Positions 33,025 through 44,739 of a DNA stretch of 64,000 bases are shown here, piece by piece; position 1 is the stretch's first letter; every line of letters begins with the position of its first letter. The notes under the pieces are model-generated. The model was given only the letters and a program-made list of their open reading frames with translations. It did not search any database and was not told where the DNA came from. The stretch spans positions 620,001 through 684,000 of the forward strand of contig JAGYXB010001332.1 of assembly GCA_022495005.1 (NCBI GenBank), read 5' to 3'. This DNA is from Rhyacophila brunnea (lineage: Eukaryota > Arthropoda > Insecta > Trichoptera > Rhyacophilidae). Made by a program: the position numbers and the translations under genes.

Positions 33025-33063
33025 GCATATATACACACTAGAAAAAATCGTTTTTGTAGAAAA

Positions 33064-33152
33064 AATACGACTCCTGACGGGACTTGAACCTGTATCTTCA
33101 CCAATCGGTGGTAGGGTGGTCGCCATCAAGACCATCGACTCCCTCAAGCCAT
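33064..33152 (-). repeat. tRNA-like sequence abutting the RTE fragment
   Basis: Read on the minus strand it holds GGTTCAAGTCCCGTCAGGAG, a good pol III B box, preceded by GGTCTTGATGGCGACC in the A-box position. Stem pairing is poor, so it is a SINE head or pseudo-tRNA rather than a gene. Confidence 0.4.
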
Positions 33153-33159
33153 ATTCCAA

Positions 33160-33589
33160 TCTCTACGATGCAAATATAAAATTAATGATTATTAATATGA
33201 CGTGACAAAATGTCATATTCAGATGATAATAATAACTGATTAGATTAATTTTGTATTGTATGTGATGTACTTTTTATCTTATAATTTATGAGAATGGATG
33301 AATATTTCTCATAGTTAAGTGTGTGTAGCGTATGCATCGATCAGCTTTAAATAACATACCTTGTGAGCTTTTCTTATGACCAACATAATATTATTATCCT
33401 CTCTGCTATCATTATAAAGGTTGCAATCAATTCGAAAGAAGTGAACTATGTAATAATATGTTAATTTATCAAGAATCTAAGATTGATTATAGTACACAAA
33501 TCGGGCCCGGTTTCATCTGCTTTAATTGCAATGTTCAATGGAATATCGTATTAAATTAATTATGGATTATTTCTTTCTTTTTCTTTCGA
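33160..33589. other. No gene recognised
   Basis: AT-rich spacer. Confidence 0.6.
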
Positions 33590-33800
33590 CCATGTCCGAT
33601 CCTAATAGGATCATAATATGTTTGTATTGACAGATTTTTGTTTTTACGAGAAATGGATGTCAACCACTTGCTCAACCTATTAGGTCCATACTCTGACTCA
33701 TACACAAATTGAAAAACAATATGTTTACTTGCCAGACCCAGGATTCGAACCTGGGACCCTCGACTCTATAGGCCGGCATTTAAGCCACTCGGCCATATAT
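33590..33800 (-). repeat. tRNA-derived SINE, family S, best-preserved copy
   Basis: On the minus strand it starts TGGCCGAGTGG (perfect A-box form). GGTTCGAATCCTGGGTCTGGC (B box) follows, then the body TTTTTCAATTTG, GAGTCAGAGTATGGAC and GGTTGAGCAAGTGGTTGAC, then ATCTGTCAATAC. The tRNA part has a long gap between the boxes as in Ser/Leu-type tRNAs. Confidence 0.75.
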
Positions 33801-34062
33801 AATATTATTTATAGATACTTACTATGTTTTCTTTCAATTAATATACAAGCTTTCAACCAAGAATTGTTAGTGATCAATAATGTTTATATAATGATTTAAA
33901 ACATTTGGCGATATTTTTATGACTATGATGAAATTGGAGAACTCCGGCCACTAGCCTTTAGTTGATTGTGAGCAGAGGAAGTCCCACACCATTGGATCCC
34001 AGTCACTCACCCACACTGTCGCGGCTGTGTCACAACTTTACTCGTGGCTATGGAGCGTACGA

Positions 34063-34142
34063 TTTATAAAGGCGCGCGGTCACCATGTAGATCTGTGTGT
34101 ATTGGTTTGGTCGCTTCTTGTTGATGGTTTTGCGATCAGAAT
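34063..34142 (+). promoter_or_regulatory. Possible TATA promoter followed by a splice donor
   Basis: TTTATAAAGGCGCGCG (about 34072-34087) is a strong TATA box with the GC-rich 3' flank often seen in real promoters. A GT-rich stretch follows, and CAGAATG|GTAGGT at about 34137-34147 reads as a donor just after an ATG. There is no clear Inr at +1. It could be a short first exon on the plus strand or coincidence. Confidence 0.2.
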
Positions 34143-34147
34143 GGTAG

Positions 34148-34564
34148 GTACTAACAGGTGGTTCTTAGTAGAAATACAGGTGGGGATTTAGACAAAATTG
34201 GCGCAAACAGTATTTAACTAAATTTACTTATTCTAAATACTTAATATTTTTTCGAAGTTGTTTTGTGTATTAACGATCTTAATCGTCATTTCGTTTTAAA
34301 AAATGATTTGATTAAACGCCAAACTGTATTCGAAATAATATTTTGTAAAACTGAATAAGGAAGGTTGTTTTACAGTAAAAAAATATATAGGTAATAAATT
34401 GCTTTTGAGATAAGTAATATTGAGGTTATCTTTTCGTGTGGTATTATTAAAATAGTTTTATCGAATTAATAATTGTTATTGTAATGATCCACACATACAA
34501 CGTACAGGTTTAACAGTACGGAAATGAGTAGATATCTACGTAGGTTATTAAAAAGATGACTTAA
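34148..34564. other. No gene recognised
   Basis: AT-rich spacer. Confidence 0.6.
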
Positions 34565-35219
34565 GGGCGGACATACTCAGCGTAGGTCAAAATGAAGCTT
34601 TTATTGCATTTTCAAAACATGATCCTGGACATTCCTTAAACGTTGTAGATAATCTATTTATATAATTTTGAAGCCTTATTATCCTTTATATTTATTTTAA
34701 ACAGTTGATGACTGCATAAAGTATTTTATTACATAAAATAGTATTCTTTTAAACCTCTCGCTCTAATGTTTTAGAATATAGTCATATTTCAGTACATGCA
34801 TGTGCCGTGGTGTTAAGATTTTTTACATTTATTTATTTTTAAACGCATTTATAAAACCATTAGTATAATTTATGTCGACATTATTGTAGTAAAATATTTA
34901 CGATAAAAAATTATATTGATAATCTCTGTGATCCCAAATTTGACAAGAATTAGGCATTTTATTATTCAAAAAATGGGCAAGATTAACACATTTAGAGATA
35001 ATTCTAAAAATACTTATTATAAGCTATGTCTTTGACCATTCAAGTGTGATAAACATCCTACGAATAATGATTGCTTTATAATAATTATTGACCTAAGGAT
35101 AAGGTAGTGTTTTTTTTTTAAAAAACGCCATTTCTTTTGGCATTCCCGGTTAAGCTACAACATGCGGCCGTAGCCATAAATTGACAAACTATAATTGAAG
35201 TAGGGAGTAAAATGATAAA
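34565..35219 (+). mobile_element. TTAA-type MITE, family 1, right end lost
   Basis: Left TTAA at 34561-34564 is followed by the terminal repeat with two changes (GGGCGGACATACTC). The body matches the other copies and stops after GTAAAATGAT near 35219, about 50 bp short of the right terminus. This is a different break point from the copy at 15632. Confidence 0.85.
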
Positions 35220-35535
35220 TAAATAAATAAAATGAATCCTTTTGACATAAGTACTTTTTTAAAATTCTGATTTTATATGACATAGTTCAACTATTTTGGA
35301 TCGAACCATAAATTTCGATTATTTTGCTACTGAAAACATCACCGTTACTCGGACATTGTGACCCGTTGATATTGGTCGTAAATCATTGAGAGAACCTGTC
35401 ATATACCTTCTCATTGTACATACTTAGCAAAAATACAGTATAATGCCCTCTCAAGTATTAAATACGTACCTATATCAAGTAAGTACCATGAGTATCAAAA
35501 TTAATAGGTAGGTAAGTAGGAACCAACTACCTGAA
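35220..35535. other. No gene recognised
   Basis: AT-rich spacer leading into the tandem array. Confidence 0.6.
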
Positions 35536-35949
35536 ATGTAGGTATTTTTAAAATAGGGTCAATAAAATCTGTTTATTAAATATTATACCAGTATGTAGGT
35601 ATTTTTAAAATAGGGTCAATAAAATCTGTTTATTAAATATTATACCAGTATGTAGGTATTTTTAAAATAGGGTCAATAAAATCTGTTTATTAAATATTAT
35701 ACCAGTATGTAGGTATTTTTAAAATAGGGTCAATAAAATCTGTTTATTAAATATTATACCAGTATGTAGGTATTTTTAAAATAGGGTCAATAAAATCTGT
35801 TTATTAAATATTATACCAGTATGTAGGTATTTTTAAAATAGGGTCAATAAAATCTGTTTATTAAATATTATACCAGTATGTAGGTATTTTTAAAATAGGG
35901 TCAATAAAATCTGTTTATTAAATATTATACCAGTATGTAGGTATTTTTA
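35536..35949 (+). repeat. 57-bp tandem repeat, seven full units plus a partial
   Basis: Units start at 35536, 35593, 35650, 35707, 35764, 35821 and 35878, with a partial at 35935. Each contains ATGTAGGTATTTTTAAAATA and TAAATATTATACCAG. By eye the seven units are identical over 57 bp, so the array is young or homogenised. Confidence 0.95.
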
Positions 35950-36855
35950 TTTCAATTTTATATTTTTATTAGACTCTGGTCTCTAATCAAAAATATTTTT
36001 TTAACGTATTTTTGGGCCTAAATGGTATAATTATTTAAATTCAGATATTCTGACGTAATCAGTATTGATATGCTATGTCACCTGATAACTAACTGCCTAA
36101 AAACCGCAAACATTAACTGTGTTTTCTCCTAGGACTTGATAAATTATAATGTCATTATTATGTATTACTTCCGACAACCCACGACTTCATCCGCAGAATG
36201 AAACTGATTCAATTCGTTTTTTTTAAATTAGGTAGTAACATAGACAATGGTAGCATCTATATAACCACACCCCGCTCTATCGCGTCTACCTGATCACTTT
36301 ACCTTAACTTTACTCGGGATTTATTTTCATTATTAGCTTCGACTAAGTCCAAGCGATCGACAACGGTTAGGTGTAGGCGCGCGCCCTTCTACCTGCACCT
36401 TAAAATATCTCGTCAGTGCATCCCTATCACCAACTTATTAATGGAAACGTTATATTATGTATATCAGTGATGCACAACATTTTTATCAGTTTGGCCAGTT
36501 TATCTTTAGTGTCGCGGATAACGGATGATGCATTTTTTAATTACTCGGTCATCCCTGTACGTATTATCGAATTATTTACGATGCATTTGCTATTGATGAT
36601 TCAGTTTATTTTCCTTGGCTAATCCTATGTGCTGTTCACATATCAGCCATATTATAATTTTACTTTTATACATATTTAATGAAACAATACTTGTCCATCC
36701 TCCGTCCTGGATTAGTTAATTAAAAATCTAATTCAAGTACCTAATTACTATACGCAAGAAATCCACACAATTTATTTGTTCTGCAAATTGCAATAAATGA
36801 CATGGGAGACCGCGGGCTGTCCACCAGTGACGTAAAAGTATAAATGATTAAATAT
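35950..36855. other. No gene recognised
   Basis: AT-rich with a GC-richer patch at about 36235-36400 (CTATATAACCACACCCCGC and GTGTAGGCGCGCGCCC). It might be regulatory but has no strong combination of motifs. The ORF at 36416-36622 is unassigned. Confidence 0.5.
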
Positions 36856-36863
36856 ACCAATAC

Positions 36864-37263
36864 CATGGCCTCCACATCCTGAACCGGGCCCTGAGGCTAG
36901 GATCTTTGGCGGGCCCCCCTACCTATCGCTAAGGATAAAGGCAGTGTGATGCTCTATAGTAGCGTTTTCTAAATGGTGTACGGTGTAATTAATGTGTATG
37001 TATATTTAGTGTTTTTTTTGTATATTTTAATACTTACATCCATTTGAATGATGGAGTTGTCAAGTATCGATACACAATTAAAAGTTTTATCCCACAACCA
37101 TATAAATTTCAATAATAACATTATTCAAGGAAGCGATTTTCTTCTATTAAAGCAAATGTGTGATGTGTGGTTATCTCACTACCGCCGACTTGCGTCACCG
37201 GGCCCCTCTTGAGCCCGGGCCCCCAGGCCAGAGCCCTGTCAGCCCCCCCTTGTGGGGGCGATG
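36864..37263 (+). mobile_element. hAT-like non-autonomous element with CATGGCCNCC ends
   Basis: Ends CATGGCCTCCACATCCTG and GGGGGCGATG are flanked by ACCAATAC and ACCTATAC (7 of 8 identical). The body matches 14173-14801 minus its insert, and 40777-41124 inverted. It is 400 bp and non-coding. Confidence 0.8.
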
Positions 37264-37271
37264 ACCTATAC

Positions 37272-38079
37272 ATAATTACCGAAAAGCTATTATTTGCATA
37301 ATTTAATTGAAAACAGAAGCATCCAATTACGCTCTAATCTTTACGGAGCTATTTAAAATACTTAAAAAAAAGAATTAGTTATATATATATTTTTTTTTTG
37401 TTTGGTAAGTACCTACCTATAATGAAATATTATTATGTACGCCGTTTTTATACACCCTCTTAAATTGATAAAATATAATATTAATTTTAATTAATAATGC
37501 AATCTTTCAAATGTGTATCGAATTTGGAATTTTAAAAGAATTGTAGATATTGTAAGCAGCGCATGGACCTACTTTATTGATGGATGTTTCAAAAACGTCA
37601 AAAAAGTGGCCACTCATGCTTCAGTTTGTATTTTGCGAAAATAATTAATAATGACCGTACAATCGGCATTCTTCTCCGGCAACTAACTGTCTACGCCAGG
37701 CCTGTCCAAGTGTTTTTTTTTTATACAAATTGATTCTCTTTATAAACGACGTTAAACACCGAAAGAATCGCAGCTTATATTAATATTATTTATTAATTCT
37801 AACTATATATAATACAATACATCGTGATAGTTTCCTCATCATTCTTCTCCTGTTACTTTCATGGTAGCTAAAAAGGTGTGGTTTCAACATGAGGAGTTTG
37901 GTGGTTAATGATTTTGATAATAGAGATAAAGGACATAAGTTTTCAAAGTCAATTTATTATAAAACGCACTTTGCAGTTAAGAAGTAATGGCATATAATTA
38001 CGTATATACTTTCCCATCCAAGATACATAATATGTATTATAATCTAGAATGTTAATTACTTCACTAACTTAAAATTTCT
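37272..38079. other. No gene recognised
   Basis: AT-rich spacer with a TATATATA/poly(T) run at about 37381-37400. Confidence 0.6.
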
Positions 38080-39055
38080 TCTTCTTCTTCTTCTTCCATG
38101 TCCGCTCCCTAGTCGGAGCTTATGGACACCACGCGGCGCCTCCAAGAATCCTTGTCCGTCGCCAGTCTTCTTGCTTCGTTCCAATTCAAACCAGCATCTT
38201 GTAACTCCGCTGTATACACTCTATAGATAGTATTTAGTGGCCTTCCAGGACGCTGGAATCCGGTCGGCTTAAAGAACAGGCAAGCCAGGTTAAGGTTCTC
38301 TTCTGCCATCCGCAGCACGTGGCCGAGTCAGTTCCAAGGTCCGTCGCCTCTTCACTCTCAGCGTAATGAGAGGCTGCTTGGTGCGTTCTCTTATCTCCTC
38401 GTTGCTCCTAAAGTCATACCACCGCACACGCAGTATTCGTCGCAAACATCTGTTTTCAAAGCTCAGTATACGGTTGCTCTGAGCCTTCGTAAGGTGCCAT
38501 AATTCGCTACCGTAAAGCAGCACCGTCAGAATGCAAGCGTCGAGTAGGCGGCATTTGGATTTGACCGAGTACAATCGCAAGTCCCAGGCACTCCGCATCG
38601 AGTTGAATGTTGCTCTAGCCATTCCCATTCGGATAGCGAGCTCTCTCTGCAAAATGCCATCTCTCGTGATGTGTACCCCCAGGTATTTGAAGTTGTCGAC
38701 GCTCTCGATGTTTTGACCGTCGCTAATCAGAGGAAAATCTGATCAGGACAAGTGCTATTACACAAAACGTTGGTTTTTTTCGCGTTGATTTTTAAACCAA
38801 CGCGAGAGAAGTTGTCTTGCAACCTGTCGATTGTCGCTTACCTCGATTGAGTTGTCGACTAAGACAGCGTCATTGGCGTATTCCAGGTCGCATAGCTTCA
38901 CCGTAATATGAAGTCAAAGAGAATGATGAAGAGAAACGGAGCAAGGACACAAGCCTGTCTGACTCCGGTCGTGACCCCGAACTATTCTCGTGCAGGCATT
39001 TGATTATGGCAATGATCTTGGGAGGGATCCCGTATGCTCCCAGTATCCTCCACAT
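38080..39055 (-). pseudogene. RTE-like reverse transcriptase, 5'-truncated and frameshifted
   Basis: Reading down from 39055 on the minus strand: MWRILGAYGIPPKIIAIIK, then in another frame VRQACVLAPFLFIILFDF, YANDAVLVD (38880-38869), INAKKTNVLCNS, SVDNFKYLGVHITRDGILQ, CILTVLLYGSELWHL, ENRCLRRILRVRWYDF and RVKRRR. After another frame break come GRPLNTIYRVYTAELQDAG and TDKDSWRRRVV. These are the palm, catalytic box, thumb and C-terminal motifs in order. At least three frame disruptions and the missing N-terminal endonuclease make it a pseudogene. The catalytic box has Asn where the first Asp of the usual F/YADD is expected. The 3' end has GCGGACATGG and a (GAA)n tail at about 38080-38096. It belongs to the same lineage as 10138-10731 but retains more of the palm. 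Confidence 0.88.
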
Positions 39056-39150
39056 TGAAAAACAATATGTGATATTTAGCCAGACCTGGGATTCAACCCG
39101 GGACTCTTGACATTAGAAGCCGGTGCTGTATCCGCTCGGCCATCGTGGGC
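39056..39150 (-). repeat. tRNA-derived SINE, family S, partial
   Basis: On the minus strand: GATGGCCGAGCGGATACAGC (A box TGGCCGAGCGG), GGGTTGAATCCCAGGTCTGG (B box) and TTGTTTTTCAATG. It breaks off exactly where the RTE fragment begins, so the RTE copy probably inserted into this SINE. Confidence 0.7.
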
Positions 39151-39961
39151 ATTATAAAATAATTTAATGTAATATAAACACGCATATTATACCTACTACT
39201 TATTATAAAAAAATATTCACACAACATTCTCTTAGGCATGTTCCGGGACATCCCTTAATTCTTATAAATATCGACGACGTGTACAGTACAACACTAGGCG
39301 AAAATAGAGATCCTCTAATTATAATAGAAAAACGATACTCGGGATGTCACTCCTCAGGTCACGTATTGATTTGCCTGTCGGCATTTACCATTTCGGCAAT
39401 CATCCCGATTATTAAATTTTATTCATGCAACAAGGAAATTTCTACTTTGGTTTCTAGAATAATTATCTCCGTGGGTAATGTATATTATACACAATGTGTT
39501 TAAAAGTATGGTGTCTGTGGTTGTCGATGGTTTTTATCTATTAACGGTTAAAATGATAATTTCTCATTAACAAATGACCGACGAGTGATTCGTCACTTGT
39601 TTTATCTTGTGTGATTTATTTCTAATATTGCGGTTTGTTCCCAACATACTGTAAAATTTCACTACATCACCATTTCCATTTAAATAAATAATGTTTGTTA
39701 GTTTACCTACGGTGATGTAAAAGGAAAATAATGAAAAAAATACATATCAATGTTTTTTCAGTAAACATAATATATAATATTAAAAATACACCAGATCTAT
39801 CCACCTGTTTAGTGAGTTTCTGTTTTTATTTATTCATAAATCCAATACAAAAATGTAATATACTGGCGTATAAAATATTTATATCAAAAATTAAAGTAAT
39901 CAGCTTTTGTCTTCTTCTTCTTTTTCTTCTTGGGGTAAAGCCTTCTAAGATTGTTGGTGAC
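39151..39961. other. No gene recognised
   Basis: AT-rich DNA. A TCTTCTTCTTCTTTTTCTTC run at 39909-39932 could be the (GAA)n tail of a lost minus-strand RTE copy. Confidence 0.5.
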
Positions 39962-40300
39962 CAGGGGCCCGATTTCCTAACTATCGTCTCGTGTGGCACC
40001 AGACGGGCCAGAGTGGGCCTTATGTTGTAACTTGCGAGTTGAAGTCGCCCGGTCGGCATGACGCCATATGACATCATTGTGACGTACTACCGGAGTGATA
40101 ATAGCATTCGAGAAATTTACGCTACTCAAATACTGGCGTTATCCATTGTCCCCATACACAAATAGGTGTTTCAGCATAATAATATCTATGGTGAGCCGTG
40201 TGCGTTGGGCGGCTTGCCTCGAGCATGTATTGGCTTACGTCACAATTACGTCATGTCGTCGGGTGACTTCATATCACAAGTTATAACTATAGGGCTGCTG
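39962..40300 (+). mobile_element. hAT-like MITE, copy C, with long inverted arms
   Basis: It starts CAGGGGCCCGATTTCC. An inner arm GTAACTTGCGAGTTGAAGTC pairs with the inverted right arm GACTTCATATCACAAGTTAT, and continues through CATGACG and CATTGTGACG. Copies A and B are at 2064 and 13294. The outer left 50 bp is equivalent to the opposite end of copy A, showing rearranged termini. Confidence 0.7.
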
Positions 40301-40689
40301 TACCTACGTCGCCGTATGGTTTGACATTCGTATTAACTCTTCAACATTCCAAAAGACAAAAGACGCCTTTTAACTTCCTATGCACGATGACTCGCAATAC
40401 CTAAATCATACTTACCATTGAGAAAATTCGTCCGAAGTTTGCGGATTTCCTAACCTATTATTATATTATTATAAATAAATCATGTAATTTCGATAAACCT
40501 CAAAAACATACCCACTAATTACCGTCGTATTTGAATAAAATCTAGAAAAAAACTTGTAATTCAGTATTGAATAAACAAGTTCTATGTCGAAACTACGACC
40601 GATTTGGAAGAGCAAAAATATTTCTAAAACGAGTAAAATGCGTCTAGTAACATTTCTCGTCTTCTTAATTTCTATATTATGTCACTTGA
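40301..40689. other. No gene recognised
   Basis: AT-rich spacer. Confidence 0.6.
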
Positions 40690-41345
40690 ATCGTAAAGGC
40701 AAAAGAGAGGCAGAGGCTAGACGCTTTTGAATATGGTGCTGAAGACGGACGCTGAGAGTCTACCGGATGACCTAATCATGGCCCCCAAAAAGGGGCGGGG
40801 CTGATAGGGCTCTAGCCTAGGGGCCCGGGCTCATGGGTGGCCCGGCGTGGCGAGTCGACCAAATAAGTGAGATAAACACACACCACAAATTTGCTCTAAT
40901 AGTAAAAAAAAATCGCCAGCGGCGTTATTTTCTTATAATAATGATTATACTTTCAACTGTCACTGATAATTAACTCCATAATTACAGTGGATGTAAGTAT
41001 TAAAAATACATAAATACCCTTAATTTTACTGTGAACGCCATTTGGAAAACGCTACTGTAGAGCGTCACACTGCCTTTAACCTGGCGATAGGTAGGGGGGC
41101 CCGCTTCAGGATGTGGGGGCCATGGGCCTAATATAACAACTTCTTCATCAGCGAACTCCATAGTAGAGTCAGGCTCTCCTCAGTTTGCCTTCATCGGATC
41201 TTGATTTTTTGATCATATAGCTCGCAGGAAAAACGGCAATATGAAAAACTTTTGATATCTGGTCGAAGATCGGAGAGAACGAAGAAGATCTGAAGAGAGT
41301 ATTATCCGCTCAGTCACGAGATGTCAACGAAGAAGAAGAGATGCT
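40690..41345 (+). pseudogene. Highly degraded non-LTR RT C-terminal remnant, split by a hAT-like insertion
   Basis: Before the insertion, 40700-40776 in shifting frames gives RLDAFE and IWC-RRTLRVYRMT, resembling the AFEMWCWRRMLRxxWT block of RTE-like ORFs. After it, 41133-41345 gives GRRSERTKKI-like residues and ends with a GAAGAAGAAG tail. Several stops and shifts are present. The coding assignment is weak on its own, but position, order and tail agree. The interrupting element is 40777-41124. Confidence 0.4.
40777..41124 (-). mobile_element. hAT-like non-autonomous element, CATGGCCCCC ends, 8-bp TSD
   Basis: Ends CATGGCCCCCA and TGGGGGCCATG are flanked by GACCTAAT (40769-40776) and GGCCTAAT (41125-41132), 7 of 8 identical. 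It is 348 bp and non-coding. It is the shortest and best-bounded family member and defines the family. Confidence 0.88.
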
Positions 41346-41955
41346 AATATAGACAGGTTGAGCTATTCGCAAACCTTGCATTTATTTACTCTGATTCTAA
41401 TTCAAAGACGTAGTAATTATCAAGTACCGAAAACAAGTTAAATCATCAATAGAGGCTTGCCACTACAACCTGACAAAAAAACAGTTTAGAAAAAAAACAA
41501 CATATTATTGGCTTGTGTGATTTTTTTATTGTTATTCTGACTTGTTCAATGGAGGAAGAGACTTGATTAATGGGCAAGGCGATTGGCAAAAAATCATGAT
41601 ACGGTTATTTGAATCGTTCGGAAATATATATAGGTTATCAAGTTTGAAACCTATACCCACTACAAATAAATTGTTGCATGCCTCAATGTTATTATAAATC
41701 ATTTTTTTAGAACAATTTATATTAATTCCAAGCGTAACGAACGTAGATTTATTGTTAGAATAAATTTCCACGTGTTACAGTATTTTTGGTTATTACATTC
41801 ATAATATAAATTTTTAACATCTTTTAACCTGGTTTTCTGCGATACAAAGTTGTATATTATATAATATCAAACACATTTAAGTATTACTTCAATTTAATAC
41901 TAGATCTAATAGTATTCTAGAAATCTAATTCTAGATACATGAAAGCTTTCTAAAG
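41346..41955. other. One unrecognised ORF
   Basis: 41532-41771 (-), 79 residues, is reasonably balanced in composition but has no motif I know and no splice context. Confidence 0.4.
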
Positions 41956-42249
41956 ATGGTCATTCATATCTCTAATTTTACTGATAAGGGTTTATACTGG
42001 ACAACATTAGGTGTCAATATATTTTATTTAGGTTTGTTCTTAAGAACTGCACAGTTTAAAGATGATGGAACGCTGCTCCATACCAATTATCAGAAATGGA
42101 TCAAAGAGGGGTACATTCGACAAACCAGAAACACTAAGCACCAATTCCTCGCCGACTCCTAGAGAACCGGCGACATCCTTGCTGACAACCTAGCACTCGG
42201 GCCGATCCAACAGTCCATCGGAATCGTCAGGGAGATCACTGGGAGTTAA
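41956..42249 (+). pseudogene. Unrecognised coding-like frame with one in-frame stop
   Basis: From the ATG at 41956 the frame is open to a TAG at 42160-42162 and then continues in the same frame for 28 codons (RTGDILADNLALGPIQQS...) to a TAA at 42249. The second part is GC-rich and looks more coding than the first. The sequence just before it (CCGACTCCTAG) could also be a splice acceptor, making 42163-42249 a last exon. I do not recognise the protein. It is either a pseudogene or transposon remnant, or a terminal exon. Confidence 0.3.
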
Positions 42250-44739
42250 CTCCCTAGATAGATTTCTAGAATAGAATTCAAATACACTTCGTATTAGTGG
42301 CTAATACTGACTGTAGGTAAAGCGACGCCCTTAAATATGATTAAAATCCCACCCTTTTCCATCTTAAGTTTCAAATTGGGCCTATGTAAAACCATTAACA
42401 AAAAGTTTTCACCTACTAATGTACATAGCAGATAAACTTTGTCAGCGCCGCTGGCGAAAAAATGACATTTCCGTGCAACCTACCCTCGAACTCATATTAT
42501 TCTGTTATTTATTTATTTGACACGCCTTACAATATGGCGCCCTTAAGCAGTGCTTGACCTGCCTATCCTCACGGTAAGACACTGCTGTTAATTAACGGTA
42601 AATGATTATAAAAAGCAAAAATAACAACAACAGACACTTATACAGCGAGCATTATGCTGTAATATTGTAGTTATTAATAGTAACACCATGTGATGTGTGG
42701 AAGTTTGTTATGATTCTGCTTACTCCGAAGAACTTCCCATAGAATTAACTGATTTTTTTCAGTAGATATTTTTTTATCTATGAATGCTTCGATCTTTCTT
42801 ATTTCTCCAAAATGCGGCGCTATTTATCTTCATACATAATATTATATGAGTTGCGATTACGGGCCAATAATTTAATACCATCTTAAGATATCGCTATTTA
42901 TAATACGTAATTATAAATTTATTTACACTATTCGTGGGAATTGTATTGTATTATTCTCGTATTTAAGTTATTGATAATTAGAAAATTTATCGTTAAATAA
43001 ACGATCAGTATAGACTCTTCGCTTCTTGATCGTAAGAAAGCAATAAAGGTAAGTTAAATCATAACTTATCGTGTGATACGAAATCACAATTTATTATTGC
43101 TTCTAAATGAATAATACATTTACTTACTACATAGATTGTAATATCACAAACTTAAAAAACTAATTTACACAATTTGGGCGTTACAATGTGTATGAATTTA
43201 CTACTATAACTACTTGTTCGGTACGATATTACAATGATTTTCAAAAAATCAAATCAATTTTATGATACATGCGCAGCGAATGGTGTTTAAAAAATAAATA
43301 TATTTAAATTTATTGTAATCCATCGGAATTAACAATAACTAACTAACTAATGGAATTACTATGTGATAGTTTTAACTGGACATAAAAATAATGAAAATAC
43401 CTACTTCATATTAACTAACAAATTACATTTAATTTAACGTGGTATTATACTGTTTATATTATTTAAGTTTTTGTAGGTTTCAGATTATTTTAAAATTGTT
43501 ATAATTTTACAATAATATTATGTTAGTTAGTATAGAAGCATAGTGCCTCATATTATATTGCCATTGTTTTTATCCTATCGGTAAAATCATTAATAAGTGG
43601 TTAGTATAATGGCCGCAACCACAGAATTCAATGCTTTGGGAAGTATATGTTACTAATAGCCTTCACCTTCGTAGTTACTAGTTATATAATATTTGCAAAG
43701 CATACTTTGGCCACGTAACTTGATTGTAATATCATATTACTTCCTGTATCAGCAGTGTTTTTTCTCTGGATTATAATATTATATTTGAGACCTGATGATG
43801 CTGTAAAAACTCTACATACTATCAGTTGATAATGAGCAAACAAATGATAAAACTACTAATATGTAGCAGAGAAAACTGACTAACAATCCGTTAAACCCAC
43901 ACTAAAAACAGGCCCATTCAAATTGACAAATTTATTTTACAGCATTTTAAATAATTCTATTATTAATGTAAATGAAATTAATTTCCATTGTATACGTGGT
44001 AACTGAGAGTTTTAATTATGATTTGAGGTCAAGGGTTCATAAATGCAGCAATTCATTTATTTGAAGGGATCATTTATCGAAGGTCTGCCCACGCGTGAAG
44101 AAAGATGTTGAATAACTTAACGCTGAGGCTTCATCACAAAATCACTACACATTATTATAACACGTTTTTTATCTATCCCATTTACAGGTGGGGGCGAAAA
44201 AAATTCTACACCGTGTATCGAATAAACTGATTGGGATTATTAACTGGTAGAATCTATACTACGTTCTTTATAATTATTAATTAATATAATATAACATATG
44301 TATGCATTTATAATAAATTGAAGTCACCCATTCTTACATTCACATAAAAAAGTGAAAGATTAAAAATTAAAAAAAAAAAATGGGACCTACTAAATATTAA
44401 ATTTGTTTTTTATGAAAAATAAGTATTGGAATCTTTTATAATAGGTATATTGCTTGAAATTTTCACGGTTGGTTATGTTTTCGGTTTTTGGGCTATCATC
44501 GTGCAGTAATTTTCTTTCTCTCTGGAATAGTTTTTGTCATGAGCCTGAAATCTCAAGGAAGGAAGGAAAAGAAAGAATCCACGGTTACAAAAAAAAAAAT
44601 ATTGCCTATTTTTAAACATTTTAGCCAATATTAGTTTCTGGTATGTAGCGTTTATATTGATTGTTTACATTAATTGAGTTAGCATTTACTTGGTAGAATT
44701 CCATTTTTCAAGAAATGAAATGAAAATAAAATTAATATT
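42250..44739. other. Long gene-free AT-rich stretch
   Basis: No repeat, ORF or RNA feature is recognised over almost 2.5 kb, apart from simple TTTATTTATTTA-type low-complexity DNA near 42500. Confidence 0.6.

Noticed and set aside
32668..33205. Plus-strand ORFs of 139 and 163 codons
   Set aside because: They are antisense shadows of the RTE reverse transcriptase C-terminus on the minus strand.
33730..33800. tRNA gene on the minus strand
   Set aside because: A and B boxes are good, but the same head plus body recurs at several sites, so it is a SINE.
35536..35949. CRISPR-like array
   Set aside because: Units are contiguous without spacers and the genome is eukaryotic.
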